64,000 nucleotides of DNA. It comes from Mesaphorura yosii (lineage: Eukaryota > Arthropoda > Collembola > Poduromorpha > Tullbergiidae). Shown here in pieces: positions 33,677 through 47,688 of the stretch. The position numbers and the translations under genes were made by a program. Location: NCBI GenBank assembly GCA_009869945.1, contig WIXG01000039.1, positions 248,001 to 312,000 on the forward strand, written 5' to 3'. A model generated the notes under the pieces. That model was not told where the DNA came from. It did not search any database and saw nothing but the letters and a program-made list of their open reading frames with translations. Numbering within the stretch: position 1 is the first letter of the stretch; every line of letters starts with the position of its first letter.

Positions 33677-33720
33677 ATGTACCGGCTGTGGGTATTGATT
33701 TCTGGCTTCGTCATCAAGAC

Positions 33721-36507
33721 ATGATGGCTGAAGAAAAGAAGGTTAATAAGGAGGATAGGAAGTCAGGTGGGTCAGGGTCAGGTTTGGTCAACAACCACTT
33801 GGGTACTCGACCAGCAAGGTCAAGCACAGACACTGATGACAATTCAAGCACAGGAACTTCCAAGAGTAAGCGCAGTAAGATCAATCGCCCTTCAACGTCA
33901 TCGGGCATAAATCGGCCTCTCTCGTCTAAGACGACGCGGAAGTATGAGTTAATATCCGAAAACTGTAGAAACTTCAACCGGCTATTTCACTGCAGTAGTG
34001 GAAGTGAGGATTCCACATCATCATCAGATACCGTTCTTGAAATTACTAAAGATCAAGCAGCAGGTGCCTTATACAGACGGAATTCCAGAACCGGTTGCAT
34101 TGATAGTTCTTCTAAACTAGCAATTAATCCAGCGACACAGTATTTCAATCATGATGCGATACACAGCCCTTTTAAACCAGCAGCAGTGACGTCGATAATG
34201 TCTTGCAAACATTCACCGGCGAAGAATTTAAATAAAAACGTTACACATGGACTTTCTCAACTGATCAAAGCTGCAGCATCTGGGTCGGGCAGTCTGGAGA
34301 CCAAACTTTCGATTAAAGGCGAGATTAAACAGGAAATAGCGACTGAGGCTGAAAGCCCTCATGAAAGAAAGATCGGCAGTGAAACAAGTAGTTCGTCGAG
34401 CCCGGAGGATAAGAAACTTGACATTAAAAAAGAGGTCGATGACGATTTGTATGATGTAGAACAAGAATCAAAAGTTCAAGCAGAGACGACGTCCGCACTT
34501 CAAAGTAACAATTATTCCAGTATTATGAATACTTCTGAAGATGGTACTGGCCAAGAAAATGATGAGGAGATCGACGTAAGTGGGAATGGTTCAGGACCGA
34601 AAGTTCAAGAGGAAGGCAAGAAAACTGCTAAGCGAATAGACAAGGAGTCGAAGAAGTTAATGATGCAATTGACGGACAACGAAAAAAGGAAATCAAGCAG
34701 ATTGGTATCAAAAACCACATTTTGCAATAAGAAACATGAAGCTCAAACTATAAAAAGGGTAAAACCATAAACCCCATATAGCAATTCGCCCTTCTATTGT
34801 TGTAACAAGCCCTGATTGTGTCATTGTCTTTTCAGCTGAAACAAATAATCAAAAAGCCAACCGAGGAATTGACTTCTGACGAGCGACAACTTAAAGAAGC
34901 ATTTCCGAATTTGGTGCGTACTGTCAAGAAGCGCCTTGAGTCACGGAAGTTGGCATCAGAAAGACTTAAAGAAATTGAAGACTCGCCAGAAGACCTTGAA
35001 ATTAAGTGCACCAAACTGGCAAAAGTTATAAAGAACGCAAAGTATTTGGTAGTATACACCGGAGCCGGTATTTCTACGTCGGCATCGATACCCGATTATA
35101 GAGGGCCAAATGGGATCTGGACGAAGTTAAGAAACGGAGAAAGCTTAGATGCACAAAGTCCAACAATATTAACCACTGCTGATCCGACCGTAACACACAT
35201 GGCTATCCAAAGATTGCATTCTGAGCGCATTATCAAGCACATCGTTTCACAAAATTGTGATGGGCTTCACTTGAGATCAGGTAATCAAGCATATCTTTTT
35301 TTACATATTTCTTCGGCTTCAATGTTCCCGTGTTTTTTGCAGGAATTCCCAAGAACGCCTTATCCGAAGTTCACGGAAACATGTACATTGAAGTGTGTAC
35401 AAAATGTAGTTTAGAATATGTTAGAGCCTTTGATGTGACTGAAAATACGAGAAGGTATTGTGCCGCTACTCTCTGTACTGATGTACTGATGAAACTATAA
35501 TTTATCGGAAATTCACTCTGGCATTTTGTAATTGTAGGTATGAACACAGAACTGGGAGGCATTGCTACTTTTGTGGGACACAATTAAGGGACACTGTTGT
35601 TCATTTCGGAGAACGTGGCTCATTACGCTGGCCGCTGAATTGGGCAGGTGCTGAATACAATGTTGCAAGAGCAGATGTTATTTTGTGCATGGGTTCAAGC
35701 TTGAAGGTTTGATAATCTGTTTAATCTCGAATCTAAAAACTGCTGGTTTTCTGTCACACATCTCATTGACGTTTGAAACTGCCATCAGGTTTTAAGACGG
35801 TATCCGTGGCTGTGGGGAATGGATCGACCAGTGAACAAAAGGCCGAAATTATACATTGTGAATTTGCAGTGGACGCCCAAGGACCAATTTGCAGCTTTAA
35901 AAATTCATGGTCAGCTTCCCTCATAATGAAGCTTCTCGTATCCTTGTTTAACCTGCTGCTGTTACCTTTCGCAGGGAAATGTGATGAAGTCATGACCAGA
36001 GTGATGTCAAAACTCAACATCCTGATACCGTCATACGAGAGAGAAACAGATCAAATATTTGCACTGGCAACTCCGCTGCATGAGTCTGAGGAACACTCGA
36101 AATCTTCAATGGAGTTGGCGTTTCCACCGGATAAGCCGTGGCCTGTCAACCCACATGATTTGAGCAACTACACGAGATTTGAACCAAAGTTTATTCCAGC
36201 TGATCTCAAGATAAAAAAGGAGGATGACGAATTGACACAAGTTGAGAAACTTAGTAAGTGTGATTCTAGAATACTTCGGTCCCAGTTGAAGGCCAAATCT
36301 GAAGATAATAAGAAAAACCTTAAGAAATCGCCGCTGAGGAAGAAGCGAGATAGAAACACAATCATCAAAGGGAATGGAAATGGATGGTTTGGAAATGCGT
36401 GGGGCAAAAGCGCAATTAAGGCGAAGAAACGGAAAACCTCAACCAATAAACAGAGCGAAAGCGAAAGCATCGCCGCCGCCCCCTCAAAGCCGCAAGAACA
36501 AATTTAG
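33721..36507 (+). CDS. SIRT7: Sirtuin 7, NAD-dependent protein deacylase
   Basis: Coding exons 33721-34758, 34836-35280, 35343-35454, 35538-35706, 35789-35909 and 35975-36507 give 805 residues. SIRT7 is a nucleolar deacetylase (H3K18, Pol I and ribosome-biogenesis targets). The core runs about residues 395-610: VVYTGAGISTSASIPDYRGP (NAD site), SQNCDGLHLRSG, SEVHGNMYIEV (catalytic His near 505), zinc pairs CTKC and CYFC, VVHFGERGSLRWPLNW, ILCMGSSLKVLRRYP and LYIVNLQWTPKD. The C-terminal GWFGNAWGKSAIKAKKRKTS matches the human nuclear or nucleolar signal GWFGRG...KRTKRKK. Unusual: about 350 residues of Ser/Lys/Glu-rich, probably disordered sequence precede the family's normal start (human total 400). 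The ATG at 33721 is the first in frame, although the frame stays open back to the exon start at 33617. AATAAA at 36723. Confidence 0.96.
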
Positions 36508-37761
36508 CTGGAAATGTAAATATGCATATAGCAAATGTTTAAAAGTATTTTCGCGTTCGCGCATTTCGGTCTCAAATATCACTTCCATGTTTGTTATTTT
36601 GTAATACGTAATAGGAAATACTACTCTAGGGCAAATCCAAGTTATGTAAATGGTGACTGTAACTAGACTTTAAGGATCACATGTGTTCGCTAATTAAGCT
36701 ACCCTGCCTCATTCCCCTTGTTAATAAAATTATTGCTACAAATAAAGTGGGTAATGTAATGTGCAATTAAATCTATGCAGGAAGAATACAAAAGGCTGTT
36801 ACTGTTAACTTCTTAGAGAATAATCCCGTTGTTTTTACATTTAAATTCCCATCGTCTAAGATTCGACTTTGTGTTCATTTTGTATTTTTCATGCGAAGAG
36901 TTCAAAAAGGTCCCATTTTATGTAGACTTGAGTCTTTCCAGTTCGATTTTTTAGTTTTCTGTGTTGTTAAATATTGATGAGCATATGAGCACCTGGTGGA
37001 AAATAAAAACTTGCGGTGAATTCTTGACCGACCAGAAGATCGGGACTCAGTTTCATTTTATTTTAGCTAAAATATTCGATTTTCATGATGGACAAATTGC
37101 ACACTTCAGCATTACACTAGTAATTATGACACGTTTTAAGAGCACATTGACATGCATTTCTTATTAACAGCCGTAGCCATACCTGCGAAAAGCATAGCAC
37201 TTTTATAAAGTCATTTTACAATTTGTCACAAAAGTTGGTTGGTTGCAAAGCAATTCAAGTCCCCTACACAAACAAGCAAGCAACAAAAGCACTGAACTGA
37301 CAATAGCGATCTGTCTCTCCTAATTTGCTATTATAAATTACATTACATTACAATAATACTTTTTGTGTAAGTGCATGCCCGTGATTGTGATTATCATACA
37401 AGACTTTCTTTTTCCATTGTCAGTTTAGCTGTAGCTGTCACAAAACGTCTCTTTTTGTTTTTTTGTCCTTACTTCTTAATTCCAGACGTACGCGACAAGT
37501 AAAATGTAAAAGGGCGAGGTAAAGGCGAGTTTCAGAATTCAGATTCAATCGAAATCGTAATCTGGACTCTGTTTTTGTTCTGTAATTGTTCATGACTGCT
37601 GCATCGCAACATTTCTATTGTATTACAAAATATTTGGATGTAAGATACAATTACAATTACATTTAATTCTAGCTACATCGTCTTTGTCTCCATCTTCGGG
37701 TGAGATTTCTATACTAACATTTCATACCAGATAAGACACGTTTCTGCCGCCGTTGCTTTGC
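36508..37761. other. Gap between convergent SIRT7 and a membrane-protein gene
   Basis: Probable 3' untranslated regions of both genes, AT-rich, with AATAAA at 36723-36728 (plus). Nothing else recognised. Confidence 0.5.
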
Positions 37762-38385
37762 TTAATAGTACTCCTTCAATCTTCTCCTCGCCCTTAAATC
37801 CTGGTCACGTTCCTTCACCCAGCTCAAGTAACTGGCCACGACCGAAATGAAGTAGAACGCGACGACTATGGCTAGGACAATGAATGTAATAAGAATAATG
37901 ATCATGTCAGGTCTCCAAGACATAATAAATGGAATTGGAATCCATGCACCATGAAGAAGGATGTCGAGATACGCGCAGAAGAGCCAAAATGGGACGCCAC
38001 GCTGAATCTCCTGCAAGTACAAGACCGAGATACAAATTATCAATAATCAGTATCACGTTTCACGCATCATCATCACGCACGCATCGTGTTCACTGCTAAA
38101 TGAGACTGAAGCAAGCATCAAATCAATTTACCTCCCATGTCGAGTAGAGAAGCAGAAAACTTGGGATCAGATGCAGGAATCGAATGGAGATGGATACAAT
38201 CAGCATAATTGGATAAACTACGGACAAAATTAATAGACCTTTACACATTGTACGAGTGGAGGCCCAAATACAGCAATTTCTTACTTACTTAGAGTGATCG
38301 CATCTTCAGGATTCTCCCAAAGGATAATTGGGATAAAGATGCAGAGAGTAAGAATCAGTGCAGCTGACATCGCGACATCGTAAAA
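37762..38385 (-). CDS. Multi-pass membrane protein, C-terminal three exons (arthropod DUF4728-like)
   Basis: Exons (minus strand) 38289-38385, 38132-38217 and 37762-38010 join in phase and give the last 143 residues. There are three to four hydrophobic spans: VAMSAALILTLCIFIPIILW, YPIMLIVSISIRFLHLIPSF, VPFWLFCAYLDILLHGAWIP and MIIILITFIVLAIVVAFYFI, then a charged end WVKERDQDLRARRRLKEYY. Small four-span proteins with a C-terminal SYxxxL..E.. stretch occur as large families in arthropods (DUF4728 and relatives). The match is by plan only. The first exon begins at phase 0 and lacks a start codon, so 5' exons lie further right, behind a long intron. One phase-compatible candidate is 42867-42899 (MYNARVLVIGK), which is weak. 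Confidence 0.5.
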
Positions 38386-41300
38386 CTGAAAGAAACAAGA
38401 CAACGCAATTGCCAATTGCAATTAATCAGGATCATTAATATAAGCTGATTCATTCATCTGTTGTCTGTAGTCCGATTATGGTACTGTCATTGTCATTATT
38501 GCCAATGCCTCAAATGTCATACGCATTCGAGACGCATTGTTGGCGTTTACAATTCTCGTCCATGCAGCCAGCCGGTGCCTTTCACATGCGAAGCGAACGT
38601 TGAGAACGGCGAGCAGTCGTAAACTTGGATCTCCTTTTATGACTTTCAAGGCAAGACGAGGGTTTTAATTTCTATTTGTCAATTTTATAATATTGCTCAG
38701 GCTCCATTATGAACATTGTTCATGCCATTGCATTAATTAAGACAACTCTCATTCGAATGCATCATTCGCAAATCGCGCAACAAAATTTTACGGCATTAAT
38801 AAGTCTATTGTTTCTGCTCTGCGTTTAACATTTGCTCAGTTACAAGCACGTTGCGTTGAAAGAATCTGGCTGACTTTGACGCGAACGTAGCACGAACGCA
38901 AGATAACTCGAAAAGGTCACGTAATGTAGTACACGAAAAAATCGATACTGAAACTGATACCGTGGCTTGCGAATCATTTAGCCATTTTGCCAATGTTCCG
39001 TGGAGGCTTAGCACTCAAGTTGCAGGTTCAGGCGCTAATTGGCAATGGCCGCCGCAGTGGTTTGGTTTGAGTTTGAGCATGTTGTGCCTTTCTGTCGTGT
39101 CGCGTGAGATTTATGGTAATGATGAAATGTGGTCATTGTTAATAACTTGCCAGAAACTACCGACTTTTCTATGCGAATTCGTTTTATGTCGCAAAAAATG
39201 GAAAAACTACAAAATTTAATTTAATTTATTGTGTAAATTCTTCAAAGCCTGGCATTCAATGTGTGGATTAAGTGACTCAATTCGTTTGCTCTCGCATCTG
39301 CGCTTTATTCAATCAAGTCACGTCCTGATAATAATATTCAATTACCGAGTTATTTATTCCGTATTGTATTCCACTTCATTCTCAAGAAGCAAAAGAACGT
39401 AAAAGGTTTAAGCGTTTAAGTTATGAGTCGGATTGCCTTCAAACTTAAAACAAACGGCAAGATTTTGTTGCATTTTGTGTTTTGTGGCCTGTTCAGTCAA
39501 TTAACAGCCTCCATATTTCAGAACAGAAACGTCTACATCTTACGTCCTCCCTACATTCCACTGCATCGCAGTTAGCACCTTGTACGGTAAATTAATGCCT
39601 GGTCAAGCGAGGCAAGTCATTTGTCAATATCCGTCAGTCAGCCGTGTCAGGTGTCATTGTCAAATATCATTTGTATTCAATTGATTAATGGCCGATGTCG
39701 ATACGATACAGATTCGACGGTTCGTGCATCGAATGTCGACTTCAAGCGTCTTACCATGGAAATGATGGCGATATTCTTTGCACCGTCTTTCAGCTCCCAA
39801 ATTCCACAGCAATTTTTGACTAGCGCCATTTTGGTAATTGATTGCGTCTGGTAAATGATTTCTCGAATCTTCTTCCCAGCAAATCAGTAATCAATCAGCG
39901 CTCAGTCGTCCGGCGCTTGATTAGCGAAGAAAAGAAGCTTGATATCCAAAACAGATGTTGATTCGAAACAAAACGCAAATGCTTGTAAAGTTCCAGTCAA
40001 GCAGTAAAAGGTTTCTCAGTTGAAGAAGAACTTCCAAAAATAGATTCGTTTTTCACAAGTTTTCAAGACTCTTCACAAGAAGCTAGCAGAAAATTCACCA
40101 GAAATGATTCTCAAGAAACTGTTGATCCGTTCTATTCGAGGTTCATTTCGTTCGTAGAATACGGGAAAGAAATCAGCCTGTAAACCACAAAAACAGAATT
40201 TCTCCAAGTCCAGATTTGTAATCCGTAGCAGCGTCAGTGCAGTTGCAATGTCACCACTGGAAATAAATCTGATTTCATAATGACACAACACGAGTTCGGC
40301 TGACTTCAAATGTAATGATCTCAGAGATCCTTCTCTGTCTCCTGTCTCCTGTCAAGTGTCAACTCAACTTCACTCAATCCTATTATGTCATGTAAGTACA
40401 CAAACGCACATCGACGACGACGACGACGAATTTGGGCTTCCAACTTCCTTTTCCGTTCGTTTGACTCGCCAAGCCAAGCCTTAATTCAAGTGCACGATGA
40501 GGATTTTGTCCATTATTTGCTCAGGCTCAGGCTGTATTGTTGCGTTTGCAAACAGATTACTGCACTACAGCTGAATGGAGTGTCACAGCATGGAGTAATA
40601 TCCAAATTTATGATCTGGTAGTGGCTGGGCGGCAAAGTTCTTTGGTTCTGGTGATGTAATCTCCACGATTGTGCTGTGATTCTTCTTCTTCACTTCAGAA
40701 ATGATGAACCTTCTCGAGATACTAGCCGAGGCAAGCGAATTTTCTCCGTTGTACTTCCTTTTGTGTCTCTTCCGTCCTTACTCTTTACTTTTTACTCTTC
40801 CGTACTCAACTCAGAGTAGAATCCAAATTAGCATAATAGAAGAATAAATATTGGCGATCCTCCTTATCAACAATGAAGACCAGCCACCAGCAATTGTTAT
40901 TGTTGGCTTGGTATGACTTGACCTCTTTGCTTCAGCCTTTACACCTTATCTTTTGCCCTTCTGTCTCTGTTCTCTGTAAAAAGAAAGATGTAGACAAATC
41001 TTATTATAATGGAATTAGGCATGATATGTGAAACTGCAACGCAATGGAAGTAAGGAAGAAAAGGAAAAGACATACGAGAGCGAAAAGAATTGCACCTTCT
41101 GTAAAGTAATTCTGAGTGCATTTTCCATTCGCATTCGCATTACAGCGCAGCACTAAATCTTAAACCTTTTAACACTTTGCCGTCCAACGCCAAGCCAAGC
41201 CGGGCTGGGTCTCAATTTATTTTAACGCCAGCGCAGCGCGGCAATTGCGGATTGCCTTACACCTTAAACCATTGCGTGTATAATCAAGTATTATTGTAAT

Positions 41301-44300
41301 TGTAATTATAATTGCATTGCGTCCTCGCAAGGTTACCGCAGCTCGCAGCTGCGGCGCGCATGCATTCTCCTTGCCGTGTCCTGTCTCTTTGTACTCCCAC
41401 ACTTTAATCTTAAAATATGAGTCGGCTTATTTTTGCAAGCCGCATAAATGCAAGATCGTTTCTTTGCCCTTCGCCGTTCGCTTTCGCCCATCGCGTCTCT
41501 CTCGTCTCGTGTTTCGTGTATGAAAAGAACAATCAAATCTGCCCTGCGCCTGGCCTTTTGGAGAAACAGAAATTCGTCACACACCTGCGGGTTGCGACTC
41601 AGCGCGGACGAAGGTACCAGAATTCCAAATCCTCAATAACTCATTGACTGACTTCATTAATTCAAATTTCAAAGACTGAGAGGTGAATAAGAGCTTAAGG
41701 CCAACACTTACTCAATCCTCAGGCAAGCAGCAAGTCGTCAACTCGATGTCGGTCGGTGATGATGGTGAGAGATGAACAGAACTAGCGAGGCGTTGATGAA
41801 TGAGATTACGGCACAGCACAGAATACAAAGTGCTGCGTCTGACGATTGATTATGTCCAACAATGCTAATAATAATGCACGGACCATGGACCTCCACTCCA
41901 CGCAAGGCACAAGTTATCTCATTTCTGAGCGAGCTTCAGCACGGCCACAGTTACAGCTGCAAAAAACGACCGACTCCCATGGACGACAGACTCTAATTTT
42001 AATTTCTGTAATCAGATTCAACGTCAAGGCTTGTCTCGTTGATAATCTCCACCGTGATCAACGATCAACGAGCACAGCACTAAACAGAGCACAACCACAC
42101 TCGTGCGAAGTTAATTCGCGAATGGCAACGCGTACGAATGCGACTACGCAAGCGAGAAGGAACAAAAAAGGGTAAAGTGGAAATGCAAATAGAAAATACT
42201 ACAGCTCTACAGCTACTATACTCCTTTACTTACTACTTGTCGTACGAACGCGTACGCTGAATACAATATAGTAGTAAAAAAAAAAGAAGTTTGTTCGAAG
42301 ATGATCATGATCGCAATGCAGGGCTCTCGCGTTCTCGTAAAGTGGATTTTGTTATTGTGCGCTTTGGGCTTTGTGTCTTCTGTGACGTGATTAGCAAATG
42401 CATGTGAATGGAGTTTTGGAGGCGCTCGTGCTAATAATGCTAATAATTTACTCTTTGCGTCTATTGTAGTAAAAATGCCAAGTCAAGCCAAGCCATGAAA
42501 TGATGATGATGATCACGATAATGTGCTCGTGTGCCTGCTAAATGGTAAGCGAAGGTGAACTCATCGTCTTTAGTAACTCGTAACTCCTTGACTCATAGCA
42601 TGGCACGCGGGTTCTTTCTAGAATCTCTTGTTTTCGTCTATTTTGAAATGTTATTTCAGGACATCAAGCAAGCAAAACCCGAGCGAGCGGTGAACGTGAA
42701 ACAGTGCATAATTTCTGACGATGCGTGCGTTGTTGTGATTCCCAGTTTCGAACTCAGAACAACCGTGAACGCGCACACGTGAAAGGAGTCTCTGGCTTGA
42801 CAAGTAAAAGTCTTTGCTCTCTGTGAAGACAGACGATGTAAATAAAAACAAATTCTAGGCGTGTACCTTGCCAATAACGAGCACACGAGCATTGTACATT
42901 ACGCCGTTAAAATAGTGCTATGAAACGGTGATGATGAAAGAAGAGTGGTGCAATGAGTAACTCAATACAGAATGTTCATCCTGAAAATCGTGATTGTGTA
43001 CGTGTCTCGTGTGTGCTAGAAAATCCGAAAATCGGCTCGCTTTTTGTCTCTTCGTTGATGCGAATTCTGGGTCAGGCTGGACGCATGGTTGCAATTTTCT
43101 GGTGGCCTGGTTTTGCGGCCAGAATGCCCGGTGAAAGAAGCGGGGACCTGTGTACATTTTGGTAGCCAATGTTTGTGTTGTATATACGCATAAATTTTCA
43201 TGGCGTTCAGAGTTTATGACGCACACGCCCGAGTTCCATAAATAAAGAACTGGTACAACTTTGCAAAAGTGGGTGTTCCATTCCATTTACGCTAGGCATT
43301 GATGCTACGTTCGTATCGCTTTCGTTTCCTCTTCTCAGCTTGTTCCAGAGAGAAAGGCGATAATAAATTAGGAATCCATTAACGCTCAGCTCAGCTTGGA
43401 GATGTAATCAATTACATTACCAAGGGGAATGCACGCACTCACGGAAGCTGTGCTTGTGCCATAAATTGAATGGTAATTAGAACAGATTATTATTCCGGGT
43501 GCTCGTTAATGGCCCTGGCCTAGCCTAGCCCTGAATACCGCACGCATTATGCATGCATGCGGTCCAGGCCCACCATGAATCAATCAATCGACTCCACGCA
43601 TCCTTCCGCCATACTTATGCTTACGCGTCCACGCATGCTTTGATAAATGGCACTTCATTATTGTTGTCCGCAGCCCTGCCCTTGCCGCTTGCCCTACTTC
43701 GTTTTAATTTATTTGGGGAGCCCAGGATTGAAACAAGAACTAAAGCCCGTTCTTGTAAAAGAAAATCAACCAGCCACAGCCCGGAAAGCAAAAGCAACAA
43801 ACGCAAGCGTGCTAGCCTCACAATCACCAAAAGGACTCAATGAACCGCAGCCGACTGGCAGCAGAACCCAGGCGTACGTATGTGAGACGCGTCCGAAAGA
43901 CTGCTTTCGTTTAACTACTGTTCACTGATTCGGGATTGCGAGGTTTGGGATTGACAGACAACTGCAAACATCTGGAGAAGTCGGTCCAGTTTTCTTGACT
44001 CAAACACTTCTAGCACTGACACAACTCGACACACTCAAGCCTCACGAACTAATGACACAACAAGAAAACTCTCCATCGGAAGACGTTTCTTTCGGTTTCG
44101 CAATCAAGCTATCGGCATTAAAGGAAAAAAGACTTTCAAGATCTAAGCACTGAAATCAACTAAACGCAAACACCAAATGCATAATGCTAATCAGAATACG
44201 CAAAAACACTACTGACTATGACCAACCTTTAGCAATCGATGATGAGTGTGTAGTTAAATTGGTATTTCATGATGACAATCTTGATGTTGAAGATGATTAA

Positions 44301-47300
44301 TTTGAAGCTCCTTTCTCAAAGGAAAATCAGGATCAGAGTCAGAGTTGCTGGTACGGGTAGATTAGATGTATTAGTTTAGTTTCACCTTAACCCACAAAAG
44401 TCAACCAGAGATTGGCCTGATTGGCAAATGGCAAAGGCCGGTGCAATTAATCATATCATCCAAGAGGAGACATGTGAAAGAACTGCGTAAACACTTCCAC
44501 TTGGTTCCTCACTTGACTTGGCATAAATGGATCAATCCAATAGTATTTGTGTAAGAGGTGTTTACACTTTATTACCACTCAAGTGAGACGTAGGCGCAGA
44601 CCGGCAAGTCAAGTCGAGTCAAGTGGTTCGACCTTCAGCAATAACAGCCACAATCTTGAATGGTGATACTTTGCAGGTGATCTTTTGTAAAACTCGAGAT
44701 TTGAGACACTGGTCCAATGTTTTCGGCACCATTCAGAAAGATTCAGACACGTTCAAAACCAAGATTTCCAAAACTTTCTTCGGTATGCTCACACAGTAAG
44801 CTCTCACTGAACACTAAAACCTGATTTTCTTATTTACGACTTTCGAGTTACGAGTTACGAGGTGTTACACGACCGTTGCTTTACGTTGTTGACTTGATTT
44901 GACTTCACTTGAAAGTTGTAGTTGCAGTGAATAGTGAGTGGTGACTTGACTTGGGCTGGACTCCCTTCCCTTTAATGGCTTGTGGTTTATGGTCCAGACG
45001 ACTGAAAAGACTGAAGACGTGCGCGCTCCCCAAAGGCAGATGCTGGTGCCGTCCGTGAAAGGAATCTCTGTTCTGCTCTGTGTGCTCCTCAGGAATTCAC
45101 AACTCAAGAGGGTGTAAGGCCCAAGTCTCAAGACGGGAATGATAATGAAAGATGTTCTTGTGGACAACGCAGTGGCAGTGAAGCATCAGGGCAGGAATAA
45201 AAATAACACAACTACGCAACGCAACGGATTTAGCCATTTAGCTCAGGGGTCAACATTTTTCTGGACAGACGCGATGGGACAAGATGTGACGCCTTTCCTT
45301 TTCCTTTCCGCTGCGTTGCATCCGGAATCATTTACACAGTACGCATGCTGGTATTTAAAACACCATAATCGTATGGGGTTTCTTGGTTGGAGTTGAAACG
45401 ACTTTGACTCTGAGACGTTGACTTCAACCCTTTCCATTCCCATTCCCTTATTTGATTTTCTGCTTGACTTGACATTTTGGGCTGTGCTGCGCCGGAGCTG
45501 CAGAGCTGCAAAACGCAAAACTGGGAAGATGAGAAAAGCCTTGGGCCAAATTTGTCTCGTTTTGTAAACACCAAGAAGGCATTGAGTTCCAGTGCCAAAG
45601 ACGGGAAAGACGCGACCGCAGCCTCCTCGCAGCTGCAGACGGAATTCTTTCGATTCGTCTTCATCTTCTCTTCGGTATGATTATGAATCTTTCATCTGGA
45701 TCAGATGCTTTCCTCATTCTCGTGCCAGTGCCTGGAGTCTCATTACTTGTACAAGAAGTTAATTTGAATTTCATACCGAATCCAACAATAACAAACACGG
45801 TTGAGTCGATGCATTCGTTTGAGATGAAATATTTAGAGTGCTACGCTACGCACTTCGAGTGGTAGGATAGCATGAGAGAAAGATGAGCATGAGCATCTTC
45901 ATCCCGCTCTTCGTCATCGTGCGCCGTCGCCAGGCAATTAATGCCTCTGTTTTTCACTTTCTGGAGTTCAGTTCGCCGAGAAACCCGTACAGAATGAATG
46001 CAAATGTGACTGAATGAATAGCGGATTGAATTTCCGAAACGCATCTGCATTCTGCATCTTTACGACGAGAGATGAACATAAACGCGAGACGCGTACAGTA
46101 CACAACACACATTCTTGAGTCAATCAGTCTTGCCTTGTGCCTAATGGATCCTCAGTTCATTTGCTCCGATGCGCCACGCCAGGCCAGGCTACGCTACGCT
46201 GCTCCCCGCGCCACGTCATGTCTCGCAGTCGTCGTTGTGATCGTCGTCTTCATGGCTGTGTTGATGTTCTACTTTTAAAATAAACTTCCTTCTTTATTTT
46301 TATGACTTGTGCCATGCCGAGTCGAGCCATGGCTTGGCTGGTTGGCTTGGTTTGGAATTTGGCACCAATTTGTACTGGTACGCTTACGCTTTTGGAATCG
46401 AAGACGAAATGATGAGCCAGCGTAGAGGCGAAGAGGAAGGATGAGTCAAACGTACTGTACTATGCCGTGCCGTGCCACTTCCGACCCACGTTCATACATC
46501 ATCTTGATTTTCTCTTGTCTTGTACCCGAGATAGTTGCTGAACACACCCTGCTTGTAAATCTTGAGCTCTGTCCCTGTAAATCGTAAATCTGTCCAATAA
46601 AATGTTGCATTAAGATCATTTTTACGACTCTTGCACTTAATGAGACGAGAATGCGAGACAGAATTTGTCTAATTAGGCAACTTTGTGGGCTACAAACTTC
46701 TGATGTCAGATTTGTCTTGCATGCCTTCAATGTTTCGATTTCAAACTGCGTACACGCCCCATAAGTTTACGAGCAGGCTCGATGGCGAGTTGCGAGTTGA
46801 GAGCGAGGCCAGGTGTAAATTCCATCTCAGTTTAAATATTTTACGAGTGATGTATGTAATTTAGTGCCATTGTACTCTGGAATGCGTTGAGGACAATCGG
46901 GTCGACATTTTGCATTGCAAAATGCAAAGGCGTCGGAACTTAGCCCATTAATCAAACGCAGAGAATTCGATCAATTAACCCCTCTAACGAGAGTTTATAG
47001 TCCATTTTACGATTACGATTCATCAAGGAATTTAAAAGCGACAAATTCCTGACTGCGTGATGGCAATTGCGCATTGTCCAACGGAATTGCCGAGCTGCGA
47101 CTTCATTCGCTTTGAGAATTTGCATGGTGAAATCCGAATTCTCAAGACACGAAAAGTAATGGCGAAAATTAGTTTCTCAACTTTCAAATCATGAATCTAT
47201 GAATAAATAAAAATGCCTAACCCTGCCTTCCTTGACGCGTCTAAGGTCTGTTTACGCTGGCACCGATCACTGGACACGATTCTCTGGAAGGCGCGCTTGG

Positions 47301-47688
47301 GAATTGCGAACACGATACGAGCACGAAAATGTCCACTGTGGCACGGACTGTGTTCCAACTACTATGGCATGCAGATTGTAGAGTTTTCGTGATGGGACTA
47401 TTTACTTAGTGCGTCGCTCCAAAATCCTGATACGTGGAATGTGACAAGAATTTTGCAACGCCAACACCAACCCTCAAGAGAATGTCATCGCGGAATTTGG
47501 GCTGCTGGCCGTATCAACAAAGGCGTGCATCATATTTTGCTTTCAAGACATTTTCTCTTGGGCACAAGACACCATTTCACATCTCTTCAAAATTGTCAAG
47601 TACACTAGCTTCTTGTAAAGGTGATTGGTTTGGCTCACGAGTGATGACTTGTACAACTGATTAGGATTTGTGGAGTATTATTTTAATC
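38386..47688. other. 9.3-kb region with no gene I can support
   Basis: Probably the long 5' intron and promoter of the membrane-protein gene to the left plus the DEG/ENaC promoter. Many short open stretches occur, none with recognisable sequence. It holds simple repeats: a GAC/CGA run at 40411-40429, TGATGATGATGATG near 42500, and scattered CAAGCC/GGCTTG motifs. An AATAAA near 46280 follows no supported gene. Confidence 0.5.
40411..40429. repeat. CGA trinucleotide microsatellite
   Basis: Six consecutive CGA units in non-coding DNA. Confidence 0.8.

Noticed and set aside
41333-41647. Overlapping open stretches on both strands in the gene-poor region
   Set aside because: Arg/Ser/Cys-rich translation typical of chance frames, no homology signals, no splice sites in phase.
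42867-42899. First coding exon of the minus-strand multi-pass membrane gene
   Set aside because: Phase fits and it has an ATG and a donor, but 11 codons over a 4.5-kb intron is no better than chance.
43553-43928. Open stretches of 93-96 codons
   Set aside because: Low-complexity Lys/Ser/Arg composition and no recognisable motif.
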